This document shows, one piece after another, positions 47,476 through 58,215 of a DNA stretch of 64,000 bases. The position numbers and the translations under genes were made by a program. The notes beneath the pieces were generated by a model. That model saw nothing but the letters and a program-made list of their open reading frames with translations, did not search any database and was not told the DNA's origin. Where the stretch lies: the NCBI GenBank assembly GCA_973895155.1, contig OZ316893.1, forward strand, positions 15,810,001 through 15,874,000, in the 5' to 3' direction. The DNA is from Marsupella aquatica. Lineage: Eukaryota > Marchantiophyta. Every line of letters starts with the position of its first letter. Positions within the stretch are counted from its first letter, which is position 1.

Positions 47476-47904
47476 GGTCGAATTCCTGAAATTTTAGAGG
47501 AATTCAACGACGTGCTCTTGCAGAAGCTACTTAAGGTTTACCCCTACGGAGAGAAGTGGATCACCAAGTTGAGTTGGAGCCAGGTTCGGGTCCACAGGCT
47601 AAAGCTCCTTATTGTTTGAACCTGAACGAGCGAATGATGTTGAAGAACGCCTTGGAAGAGTTGATCGACCAAGGGTTCATTCGCCCTAGTAAGAGTCCTT
47701 ACGGGGCGCGCCGTGCTATTTGTGTCCAAAAAGGATGGTACTTTGAGATTGTGCGCAGATTACCGGGCCCTCAATAAGCAGACGGTAAAGAACAAGTACC
47801 CGTTACCTTAGACATATGGATGACCTCTTTGATTGCCTCTCCGGGGCTAAGAAGTTTTCAAAGGTGGACTTGCGGTCTGGGTATTACCAGATCCGCCTGG
47901 CTAA
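47476..47904 (+). pseudogene. gypsy reverse transcriptase N-part, cut by CACTA insertion
   Basis: Coding continues in changing frames: a VELEPGSGPQAKAPYCLN entry segment, [16 protein letters not shown], then [16 protein letters not shown] at about 47857-47900. These are the first RT motifs of Ty3/gypsy elements. The frame is cut at 47904 by CACTAG, so the rest of RT, RNase H and integrase should lie beyond the far end of that insertion, outside the window. Confidence 0.88.
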
Positions 47905-47929
47905 CACTAGAAGAAACCGGCCCATTCTG

Positions 47930-48860
47930 AGACCCTGCCTTAAGTGACTCTAATGAGACCTTGCAAAATTTGTGACTCCTAGGTTTTGGGTGTCATTATA
48001 GTTACAAGTTGTGGACTGAGTTTTGGAGAATTCTTGGGAAGTCATTTCTATAACTATTGGGGAAGTTGCAACTATAACTAAGTTCAGCCAACAAGAATGA
48101 AGTTGTATAAGTGACTCCCTCTACAATAGAGCGTTATATATGTAAGAGAGCCTTAGGGTTTAACACCACAATCTAACCACATTTGACCCCGCCCAACACA
48201 TACCATTTAGGATATATCCTAATTTTCTTAGTTGTCAATGGGACTAAAGGAGATGCCCTCGGGATATTGTGTGAGTACGCAACTCTACAAGGTAAGTAAA
48301 GGTCCTTGGTCAATGTCAATGCTAACAGATCTCAAATATATACTCTACATTAGAGTAGACTGAATTACAACATATGTATGCCACAAGTTTACAAGTGTTA
48401 CAACATAACAAAATAATCCCAACTAGCTAGGGTCCCACAATGGCATGCATGTAATATTAATTGGACTCATTTTTGTGTCTAAATGGGTACATTTGAAGTT
48501 ATCTCCTTGGTTATCTCTAACTCTCACATATGCAAGGGCAGGTTATTTTTACTTATTGCACGCCATGCCATGCATACATACCGTCATGTACCCCCTCCAC
48601 ACATTGTTCCATCTAGATTCCTTTAATTAAAGGTTCAAAATCACCAAGAACTGGGAATGCAGCTGGAACCTCCATGTACTTGGCATGTCTACATGTTATA
48701 ATTAGACATATCTGATAATGGCACCCCACACACTATGCTCATGGAATGAGCATAAGAACTTGTGACAGTCCTTACCTTAATTAATCAAGCAAGGATCTGA
48801 CGGTCGTAAACTTAATCAAAGGATGATCTGACGGTTGAAAACAAATATGGGCACATTAAA
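47930..48860. other. Left subterminal region of the large CACTA element, no gene
   Basis: No supported ORF. Short direct motifs such as AAGTGACTC, TGTGACTCC and (T)ATAACTA recur in the first 200 bp, as expected of CACTA subterminal repeats, but I could not define a unit. Confidence 0.4.
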
Positions 48861-49211
48861 CCAGGTTTAGGGTTTAATGGATTCCTTCACGCCAACTCCC
48901 ATTGCGCCTTGGATTCCTTTGGATTTGCGGACGAGGAGCTGATCGCGCATTCTTTGCGAGGGAAAAAAGGGGGCAGTTTGTCGATCACTAAGGCTGAAGC
49001 TGCATTGACAAATTGCAATCCCGACTGCAATGGGAGTAGTAGGAGGCAAGAAGAGCGAGTTTAGGGTGTTGCATAGACAAAACAGAATGTGAGTCGTAGG
49101 CAACATTCAGCCATTGTATGTGTTTAGCATTGATCATAGGCACTGTGGGAGGCACTGCAGGAGGCGTTTGCCACTGCGCAAGGCACTGTAGGAGGCACTT
49201 GTTCCTTCAAG

Positions 49212-51060
49212 CTGGGAGAGTCAATTTGACGTTCAGCTGCAACCTGGGATCGAGAACCAGGAGCTTCTCATTGCGGTTTGGTGTGCATTTGGACTGTTCT
49301 TGCAAAGTGGGACTCCAGGCCTGGAGACATTGCATTGATCGCCTTTGGATGTACATTGGAGTCCGACTAGGAGGCTTTCAAGTGGAGCTGGGTTGGAAGT
49401 GAGTTGAAGATTGAGTTGCCATCACATTGCAATAGCGGGGGATTGTTGCTCAGCTTCACATACTGCTACGGATTACTACGCAGCTTCAGTTTGAGCGGCT
49501 TGGTGCTGCATCAGCCCATGTAAGGCTGCAATCCCCTATCTTTGCTATGTGACCTCGCGGCTGCAAGTTTGGTTGACTTCTTTGTGCTGTGAAGCTGTTT
49601 TTGACTCAGGTTCCAGCCAAGTTTCACCAGCGCAAATTTTTCTAAACATGAGTGTGGGCTACAACTGGTGAGGTGGAAGGGATAAGAAAATGCGCTACCG
49701 TCATTGACAACATCTCAACCTTTTACAGTGAGCGCTATTGACATTCGGCCGGCTGTAAGTGTATTTCAAGCTTGACTTTAACTTGCCATCTGCATGAACC
49801 GGCTTGCAATAGATGTTGTAGCTTTTGCTTAGCTGCATTCACCTCCCAAGATGCCCCGTGACATCCAGGTTTGCACAATGAGATAATAAGGCTGAAATGA
49901 TAAGGTAGTGATTGCCAATGGATAAAAAGCTTTATGAGAGTTGCTTCAACGTTCAGCTGCAAACTAGGATTAGGAACCAGGAACTTGTCGCGGCAGTCCA
50001 GCTTGTTTACTTGGAGCCGGAGCTGGAGTCAAGTTTCACATGTTTCTTGTTTAGTGACAGAGTACTTCTGAGAAATGTGACAGCCCCTGTGAGAGCTTTC
50101 GGCACCAGTGAGGTAAAGGGTGTTCTTACTCATGCAATAGTCACTTTGACCTTCTGAGTTTCAGCAAATTGAGTTTCAAGTGCGGGCACTGAGAGTTGAC
50201 CTGTTTGAGCTGGGGTCACTGAGAGTTGAGCTCTTTGAGCTACGGTTACAGAGAGTTGAGCTGTTTGAGATGCGGTCTCATAAGTGAACTAGATCCTCCC
50301 CCGTGTAAACGTCTAGCATAGTCACATGTCCAAGCTTTGCTTTTGACTCTGAATATATTCACTGTCAACCATTGAAGGAGCTACGTGCATGAATTGTCTA
50401 CTTATTGGGTTGTTTAGGGATTCAATATACAAAAATGACAACTTGAGTAAGGCAGTCTACGGAGGCGCGAAAGAGTCGCGAGGAGTCGAGTTCAGCTACG
50501 GCAGTATTCACTTCAGTTGTCTCAATGTGGTTGGCGTGAGCTGCAGGTGAGCTTAGCTGTGTGCACATTTCATGTAAGTCAGGTGGTCGGTGTTTTAGGC
50601 ATTGCGGAACTTGATTGACCACCCCATGGCTAAGGTTTAAGGTGCGGACTACAACAAATATGTGTTGTTGCTGAAAGTGTTGGTGGTGAGCGACAACTGG
50701 TATTGTTTCAGCTAAAGGGAGCACATTGGAGCTTGTGTATCCATGACCTGCGACCGATTGCGGTTGCCTGCTGTTACAATTGCCGAATCAATCACGCACC
50801 CAATCTTGCGGGCAGACACAACTTTGCGGGAGTGTTGAAGGTTTAGGGTGAGCAACAGCGGAGAGCTCATTGCTTGGTGGCAGGGTTGAAGGTGGATGAT
50901 CGGGCTGCAAGGCCAACCGGGGACTTGTTTTGCATTGAGCGATTGCTGCGGATTGCTACGCAGCTTCAGTTAGGGCGGCTTGGTGCTACATCGGCACAGG
51001 TAAGGCTGCAATCCCCTATCGACGCGGACTCACCTCGTGACTGCAAGTATAGTTGTCTAG
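49212..51060. repeat. Dispersed internal duplications in the CACTA left half
   Basis: Two segments recur. About 49225-49275 (ACGTTCAGCTGCAACCTGGGATCGAGAACCAGG-like) resembles about 49945-50000. About 49457-49570 (TACGCAGCTTCAGTT, then GTAAGGCTGCAATCCCCTATC) resembles about 50949-51050. The matching parts are about 50-110 bp with substitutions. No coding role is evident. Confidence 0.65.
50189..50282. repeat. Minisatellite, three units of about 30 bp
   Basis: GAGAGTTGAGCTGTTTGAG followed by C(T/A)(G/A)(G/C)GGT(C/T)AC or similar is repeated three times with small changes. Confidence 0.75.
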
Positions 51061-51575
51061 GTGATGTATGCATTGCGTGTTTAGGGTCTAGGTGACATCG
51101 CTGCTAAGCAAAATTTGTGAGCTGCCTAGGTCCATTGCCGAATGTTGCTTCCTTTAAATTACCTGGTGCCTGCTGTTACAATCGCCTGCTCAATCATGCA
51201 CCCAATCGCCTGGAGCTCATTTGCCTGGAGCTTCATCCGTCAGATTCAAACTGTTATTGCTGCTCTGCCCTTTTGCCATGGGTTGCCGGCCTACCGGATG
51301 CTATCAACAGATTAAGAACAAGTCATATCCTAAGTCCCGGTGTTGCAGTGATGTCCCCGACCCTAAGATGCTTTCCAAACTCATCTTTCTTGTTTCCTGT
51401 TGCTGCTGATGTATGTATGTTCTCCCCTATTTTTGCTTACAGATTGGTCTCTCCACACTTCTTGCTTGACATGATTGTTTTGCTCCTCCCTGTATCAGAA
51501 CATGCCTTGTGCCCGGCGGTGGGGTGGGGGGGTGAACAGACGACCTTAAGGTTCACTACATTTCTAGGAACTGTG

Positions 51576-51731
51576 CATCTTTCAGCTGATTTTAGCCGCA
51601 AGTTCCCTTGCTTTCCCCTGTTTTTGCTAAGATCCCTCCCACTAATCACATGCATCTTTCAGCTGATTTTAGCCGCAAGTTCCCTTGCTTTCCCCTGCTT
51701 TTGCTAAGATCCCTCCCCACTAATGACATGC
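51576..51731. repeat. Tandem duplication, two units of 77-78 bp
   Basis: The unit beginning CATCTTTCAGCTGATTTTAG at 51576 recurs at 51653, ending ACTAAT(C/G)ACATG. Two substitutions and one 1-bp indel separate the copies. Confidence 0.88.
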
Positions 51732-52924
51732 ATCCTTTACTTTTCTCGGTGGCCCGTGCGCCTGCCTTCCTACTTTCGTTCTTATGGACTCTCCTTAGGT
51801 TTTCATTCACCTGGTTTTGGACTTTTTGCTCCGGTGGAATCTGTCTTGACAACTTGTGTTTGTTCTAATTGTTAATATCTCAAGAGGGTCGTCAACTAAG
51901 CTGAAAGGAGTCAAAGCTAACTACAAGCTAGCAAAATAATACAGAGAATGCTCCCAAGTCGAGTCAGGAGGAAGTTACTAAAACTAGACCTTCACAACTC
52001 TCGAAACTGGAAAGTGAAATTCAGCGTGAGACACGTAGCTGAAGGCCACAAGGATAACTATATGGCCACGCTGTCCCCCATTCAAGTCCAAAGTCCTCTT
52101 CAGATTGTCTGAACTCCTATTGAATGTATTGAATAATTATTTCATCACAGAAATTTTCAGAACAAACACGGAAGCACCAGGGGGCTGAGGATTAGGTATT
52201 GAGGCTGAAGACATTGAGGTCATAAACTAGGTGTGGTTCGGGTGACAATGTTAGCAACTGATGCTTCTTCAGGGGAACTTCCCATGTGCAGTTTATCCAC
52301 ACATGATTGACTTTGGTTCTTGCTGTTTTTCTTTTGGTGTACTCTTGAGTTTGGTGTCACTCTATCCTTTCCTGTAGCCTCGAAATAGGAACACACCTGC
52401 TTAGTGGTCCCCAATCGCCCAATGATTTATAATGACTGTGTCTAGGTGATGTATGCATTGCGTGTTCATTCCAGAAGAATGAATATGTACACTTTGCACA
52501 AACCTGGACAGATTTTGAATGTTATTTATCTGAGTTTCTGTTTGTGAGCTCTGACTTGGAGCCTTAACATTTGTGTTTCTGTGGGGCTGAGCAGAGTTTG
52601 TTCAGTCTAGAAGCTGCTGTACTGAAGTGATCAGCCTCCGGCTTGGAGGTGAATCTTCAATTTTTTGTGGATCCGAGTGACTTCTGTCCAACTGAGTTTT
52701 GCTTTGTCGGGACGATTGTGTTTGGCTAAGATGCTAGATTGTGGCTTGTCTTCTTGCTCCCAGCTTGTGTATTTTCAATTAATAGAAGTTGGGAACGAAG
52801 TGATAATTGAATTTCCTTATATTAAGCATCTTCACCTAGAAACTCAATACATAAACTCCAGGATTCCCTCGGGACATAAAATGAGCCAAATTGTCTCAAA
52901 ATTGGGAACCTGCACCCGCACTAC
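51732..52924. other. CACTA interior without a supported gene
   Basis: No convincing ORF. A short segment at about 52443 (CTAGGTGATGTATGCATTGCGTG) repeats one at about 51057. Confidence 0.45.
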
Positions 52925-53290
52925 TCAAACAATTGTGTTGGGCTTGGTGGCCTTGTAAGTCTTCTTTAGCTTTCGCAATGGAGGTTGAATCTTGCAGTAC
53001 GTCAAGGGGAACTTGATCTTTGAATCATGGAACTGCTTGGTACTTTCTCGCTTGCACAGAGAGACAGGGACTGTCGTAGTCTTCATGATCTGGATGCAAG
53101 GGAACCGAACTCTATGACAAGAAGCCATCTCATCATACATCTGCTCTGCAGCTCCGTTTCTTGTGGTATCACAATATTCCTTGTACATGTTGTGATAACC
53201 TGTACGACTCTGATACGTGGACCCAGATACCGAAGTTCTTAATTGTGGTGGGCTTCTTTTTGAAGATCTGGTAGACACATTATTCAGCAT
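52925..53290 (-). pseudogene. RPL18A: 60S ribosomal protein eL20 (L18a) C-terminal fragment
   Basis: Minus-strand reading gives the C-terminal two thirds of eL20: in one frame [12 protein letters not shown], then after a frameshift near 53220 [14 protein letters not shown], then [20 protein letters not shown] and [12 protein letters not shown], ending in TYKATKPN. These segments are highly conserved in eukaryotes. The N-terminal third is missing and the internal frameshift makes it non-functional. No intron is seen within it, so it may derive from one exon or from a cDNA. It lies within the CACTA element, so it is probably a captured host gene fragment. Confidence 0.88.
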
Positions 53291-53299
53291 TTGCTAACT

Positions 53300-55338
53300 T
53301 CGAAACTAGAAGGGTAACACATTAAACAACAGAGAAACTCACAACATCCTCCTTTGGTCCTTCAGAGTCTGTACTTTGATTCTGAAGTTTGACTGAGTTT
53401 TTGTTTACTAAAAGAATGTGACTGTGTAAGAGTTCCGTTTGGCAGTGGATTGGTTGAAGCACTTCATGCTAGTGTGTTGTCCACAGCTCTTCAACCAGCT
53501 TTCGTCTTCCTTGTCTTTCACCACTTACGATGACATCAATTCAGCTAAGACCATAGAAGGTTCCAAAGCATCTAACTTGTAAAATCGCATTCTGTTACAT
53601 CAAGGACTAAGGTGTTGGGTGCCAAAGGAGACAGCACAACAAACACGCTGAAAAGACTTCAGGACTGGGTTCAACAAGGTAGTGAAGGTGCTTAGAGCCA
53701 TAGTAAGTATGCATTCTGTATCTTTCTCTATTGATGTGAGCTTGTGCATAATGGGAGTTGTAGTTGGCAAGAGTTCCAAATATGAATAGATCCAGAAGTA
53801 TGTGATCATGTACTTGCTCTATAAAGTTCTGAAGATATAAGCATTTTCTGTTAGACCAGGCAACTTGGGAGTTGGTAAGTGTCACCTGCATCTGAGGGGC
53901 TACACCGGGGCATCAGTGGAGGTTCACTTGCACAACACGACAACCAGTGAATTTTCTCTCTGCTGCAACCTGCAAGGTGAGACTTTCGGTCTTTCTGGAT
54001 GAAAAAACAGGAGTTTAATATGATTGATATACATGTCCGTCGAGAATATGGGTTTATCACCAAGCTCTTTGTCTTAGGAAACTCATAAACTCAGAATCAA
54101 ATATGTACTATGCACGTTTCATGCTATGTGTATACTATGACCTGTAGTTGGAACCAAGACAATGAGTGGGAACTGATTAGTTTAGGTGGTTGCTGTTGGC
54201 GAGGCAAGTCGACCTCCTACTCACCTTGCTCATCAAAGGACGTGAACAGAGGACATCACAACGAAAGCAACACTTATGGTGAGGACCCGCAACGCTGAAC
54301 ATGTGCGACTTGCACGCAAGGCAGAGATGTTGCGCCTTGAGTATGTCAGACTTGGGATCCTTCCAGCCCAGTCTGCATGGTACTTTGAGTACCCTGTTGT
54401 TTCTAGGAACAACTACAGTCGGCCTCTACCTGCTTCCGTACCCTTCCCGACATCCTTGGTATTTGTGTCTCTTGTACATGACCCGCCACAAATTAGGTGC
54501 CAAGGGTGTGTACACAGTTGCCAATATGACTGTCCTGCCTGTAGGGCTTCTGGCCCAGAATTGGATGACCGTTCTCTTGGATGCCGATTTTTGCACAGAG
54601 CACAATGTATCATCTGGAACCACTCGCCATCCTGCAGTGTGCTTGGTGATGTCACTTGTCCTGCCCTCCCAGACCCCACCACCGGTGACTTTGGTGTCTA
54701 CACATGTTTGGATCACATGCTCTAGAGGACCACTTGTCACACCGCATGCACAGACCAGATACCATTGACCTATAGCTTAACACTCTGACTTCAACACAGA
54801 GGATATTTACTTAAAATTTTGATGTATGAGCAATTTTGGGTCCAGGGTTTAGGGTCAACAGTACATAACTTATATCCTATTATGCCTGCACTAAGCAAAA
54901 TATCCTAATTTAAGAGGCTAGCAAACTCGCATAAAAGTCTCTATTGAAAGACTGCTTTCATGACTGCTTTAACCTGGTGAACATTGCAACGTTGAATGAA
55001 TTAATGGGCCATGTGATAATATGCAAAATGATTTATGCCTCACTTATTTGTCTCAGCCACTATCATAACCTATTTAGGATGTATAAATTTCAACCCTTAT
55101 GACACTGCTTCATACCAATCCTCTTCGAAGAATGCCTGTTTTACATGTCACGACTATTGTATGTGATTCAAATGCATGAAATGTTGTTGCAGATCTCCTT
55201 TGGTGAATCATAGCCACAATTAAAATTGAGGTGTTGGTGGAGAAATTGTATTAGGGGATCAGTTTTGTGTGTGGGCTCAACATACCAAAAGTATGTGTGC
55301 TCTGCATCCTTGTGTGGCCATTCCAATTCATTGCAGTA
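53300..55338. other. CACTA interior without a supported gene
   Basis: Overlapping ORFs of 100-155 codons on both strands at 54276-54768 have no recognisable domain, and the choice of strand is unclear, so none is called. The rest is AT-rich. Confidence 0.4.
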
Positions 55339-55340
55339 GC

Positions 55341-55484
55341 AAATGCCTTTGTACCTTAAATGCTAAATATATTTTACTTTCTGTGCAGTCTGCTAAATTG
55401 TAGAGTCTATCTAAATGCCTTTGTACCTTAAATGCTAAATATATATTACTTTCTGTGTAGTCTGCTAAATTGTAGAGTCTATCT
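55341..55484. repeat. Tandem duplication, two 72-bp units before the PHD gene
   Basis: The unit starting AAATGCCTTTGTACC at 55341 repeats at 55413 with one or two changes. Each contains CTGTG(C/T)AGTCTGC, so the first copy has a possible splice acceptor CTGTGCAG that is altered in the second. The next AG (GCGCAG at 55493) directly precedes the PHD start codon. Confidence 0.88.
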
Positions 55485-55495
55485 CATGCGCAGGC

Positions 55496-56176
55496 ATGGC
55501 ACGGCCTAAAATTCAAGCCAAAAAGCGTGTGACAGAGGTGAGAAACACAGGTGTACTTGGGGCAGATGCTACTAACTTCTCTGCAAGTCAGATTTTCCAG
55601 AAGGCAGCTCATTGTTGTGCCATTTGTGACGATGGTGGGGGCCTGGTCATTTGTGAGGGCCCTTGCATGAGGCATTTCCACCTCAACCCGGAGTCTGACC
55701 TTGCTGCAGAAAACAACTGTCCAGGGGTGGGCCTCCCGTCAACACACCAGGGAGACTGGATGTGCACTGATTGTTTGGAGAAGCAGGCTAAGTGTGCACA
55801 GTGTGGGAAGTTGGGGTCCTATGAGGGCTCTGTTGATGCTGCAGCAAATGTTAGGAAATGTCCAGACCGTTTTTGTGTGAGATTTTTCTGTTTTGAGTGT
55901 TTGCCTGCTCATGCCACAGCTTGCCCACTTCATAGGTGCAAGGCATGTGGTGAGCATGATGATGACTACTGGACTGACATAGTCCACTGTGCTAGGTGTC
56001 CCACTATGTGGCACTATCATTGCCTGAAAGATCATCAAGCAGAGGGTTATGCTTGTGACAGAGAAATCTATGATCACTCTGCACATGGTGTTGATCGATG
56101 GATATTTTATTGTCATCGCCATGCCATTGATCCTACCTCGCGCACTCCTGTGAGAGATCACATATCTTGGTTGTGA
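55496..56176 (+). CDS. EDM2-like PHD-finger protein (CACTA cargo)
   Basis: The protein has 226 residues from ATG 55496, three bases after an AG acceptor-like site. After a basic start (ARPKIQAKKR) it carries tandem Cys/His zinc modules: CAICDDGGGLVICEGPCMRHFH (first part, C-x2-C...C-x4-C-x4-H) and WMCTDCLEKQAKCAQCGKLG, then CVRFFCFECLPAHATACPLH and CKACGEHDDD, CARCPTMWHYHCL, ending in FYCHRH. The order and the phrase C-x2-C-GKLGS are typical of the PHD cluster of EDM2-type plant proteins, which read histone marks and influence transposon silencing and RNA processing. The rest of EDM2 is absent. The frame is intact, so it may be expressed. It lies upstream of the BRCT and transposase genes, all on the same strand. 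Confidence 0.7.
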   Translation: MARPKIQAKKRVTEVRNTGVLGADATNFSASQIFQKAAHCCAICDDGGGLVICEGPCMRHFHLNPESDLAAENNCPGVGLPSTHQGDWMCTDCLEKQAKCAQCGKLGSYEGSVDAAANVRKCPDRFCVRFFCFECLPAHATACPLHRCKACGEHDDDYWTDIVHCARCPTMWHYHCLKDHQAEGYACDREIYDHSAHGVDRWIFYCHRHAIDPTSRTPVRDHISWL

Positions 56177-56768
56177 AGCTGAACATTGTACATGCACAGT
56201 GCACCTGATGTGGATGTACTATTTTTTGAGATTGCAGAGATTCCAATTTTGAAAAGGAGTTGGGTAGGCGAGTTTATATAGGCAGCACTTATCTTGTGCT
56301 CTGGCGTCAGTGGCTGGGTACATGCCTATACAAACTTATCCTTACAAGCCTTCTTGGAAGTATTTAGGCTGAGTGGTCATTTTCATAAACACTTTCATCA
56401 CACTGCTAAATTAAAACAGGACTTCTAAGTTGTAAGCGTATAAATTATCAGGCATGCAATTAATCAAATTGCCCTATAAGTTTGTCATTGAATGTATCCT
56501 CCTTTACAACAAAATATGTATGTGCCATGACAAGTTGGTTGCACTTCATTTCACCACGGATATGGATTTTGTAGTATATATTCAAACAATGTCCTACATC
56601 CGTGCAGGTGCCTAGTACGTATTGTTCACATATCCCTTGTACCTATCAAAATCGGATCTGAGCACCAGTGGGCCAGATCAACTCAAAAAGCAGGAATTTT
56701 GTTGTCCTTGTATTGTCAGGTGAACCCATTCTTCCAAAATTCACTGTCATCACGTAGGGTGTGTGTAC

Positions 56769-57641
56769 ATGGAGCCTGGTAAACGTAGAAAGTGTGACCA
56801 CCCAGCAGTGTTTACAGGGGTCAGAGCGATTTTGGTCCATGGCCAGCATGGGTTGACCAAAGTGCATTGGCCAACTGTACAGAAACGATTCTCTGAGCTC
56901 CATGGCACTGTAGTTCAGGACATCACTCCAGAGACTACACATGTTGTTGCAGGGACATGGCTATCAGTGATAAAGAAGTGGTCATGGTCCTACATGAATT
57001 CTGCAATTACTAAGCAAGGCCTAAAAGTAGTTGAGGCCTCTTGGATCACAGATTCCATAGCACATAAGATTGTACAGGATACTGAGCAATATGAGTTGTG
57101 GGAGGATGAAGAAGCTAATGCATCAGCTTGGGCTGAACAAGAAGTCTGGGAAGCAAAGGCACGGCTTGCTGATCTCCAATATGGACCTGTACTCAACAAA
57201 GGACAGAGCTCTACAAGGCTGAAGAGTATGTTGGCTGAGGAGACGAAGCAACCAACCCCCATTCTGAAAGGGCTGAGCATGGTATTTGTGGAGGCGGGAA
57301 TTGGAGAGGTTAAGTGCAAAGTGTACAAGTCCACAGTGCTTGACCTAGGTGGGACAGTGGAGGAGAATATAACAGAGGACACCACTCATGTCATTACTAA
57401 GTCATATCCCAAAGCCTGCCGCAAGTTTGGGAAGGGACACATTCGCTTTTATGTCATGTCCCATAATGTGTTTGTGGTTTCATATGCTTGGCTTGTGGAA
57501 TCAGTAGCAGCTGGGAAGCGTCAAAACCCAATGGACTATGATCTTTTTGAGGCCTGGCCACGGAAGGGTCAGGATCCTTACAGAGAGGACTATGAGACAA
57601 CAAGTGAGGAATGGGTCATTAGCGATTCTGAATCAGAGTGA
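56769..57641 (+). CDS. Two-BRCT-domain protein (CACTA cargo)
   Basis: The protein is about 290 residues from ATG 56769, just after an AG acceptor-like site. Two BRCT-like domains are visible. The first, about residues 10-95, has LHGTVVQDITPETTHVVAG and a GLKVVEASWITDSI closing helix with its conserved Trp. The second, about 160-265, has VLDLGGTVEENITEDTTHVI and VFVVSYAWLVESVAAGK. A linker rich in Glu and Ala separates them. The C-terminus is acidic (SEEWVISDSESE). BRCT pairs bind phosphorylated partners in DNA repair. In this setting the protein could act in processing of excision breaks, but that is inference. The frame is intact. DNA ligase IV- and polymerase-lambda-type BRCTs would be the first comparators. 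Confidence 0.7.
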   Translation: MEPGKRRKCDHPAVFTGVRAILVHGQHGLTKVHWPTVQKRFSELHGTVVQDITPETTHVVAGTWLSVIKKWSWSYMNSAITKQGLKVVEASWITDSIAHKIVQDTEQYELWEDEEANASAWAEQEVWEAKARLADLQYGPVLNKGQSSTRLKSMLAEETKQPTPILKGLSMVFVEAGIGEVKCKVYKSTVLDLGGTVEENITEDTTHVITKSYPKACRKFGKGHIRFYVMSHNVFVVSYAWLVESVAAGKRQNPMDYDLFEAWPRKGQDPYREDYETTSEEWVISDSESE

Positions 57642-58215
57642 GGAGTAGTAGCATCAGTTTGGACACAAGTTTTTTTGTATAAATCAGATCATTGAAATAA
57701 ATGTGATCTTTGAACTAATGTACCTTGTTATGGTTGGTGGCAGTTGGGCTTATTTTACTGTTGGCGGATTGTTGTTTCCTGCTGCCTGGGGTTGTCACTG
57801 TAAACGTACATGCAGAGGCGGTACATTTGAGGACAGCGGAGGAGGTGGTGACACCCTCCAACATTTAGAAATTTTGTGTCATTCACTTGACAATAGGTAC
57901 ACTACTTGCGAACCTGTTTTTTTCTTTTGGGGTGGTTTAGGGTTTGTGAGAATTTAGTACACGTTATGTTAACTCTTTTGGCAGATACAGTCAGGGATAT
58001 ATGGAACACAAATACCACCATTAGGCATCCTTGTTCACTGCTGTCCATGACTGCAGAGCTCCCAGCCTGTTACAATGCACCCTGGTCACCACCCTCCCCA
58101 GACCCAGCCCAGGGCACAGGCACTGCCTTTGCATCATCCCACAAGGATATCACGCCATGATAATAAGCTTTGGCAGCGTGAAAGGTTACGAACCAGACTT
58201 TCAGGAGCCAGTAGG
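57642..58215. other. Intergenic region between BRCT and transposase genes
   Basis: Short overlapping ORFs only. It presumably holds the 3' end of the BRCT gene and the promoter or 5' leader of the transposase gene. Confidence 0.4.

Noticed and set aside
51117-51707. 196-codon ORF
   Set aside because: It crosses the 77-bp tandem duplication, has no recognisable domain and no supporting splice or start context.
54276-54768. Overlapping ORFs of 104-155 codons on both strands
   Set aside because: At least two frames on each strand are open; no domain or codon signal lets me choose one. A captured gene fragment remains possible.
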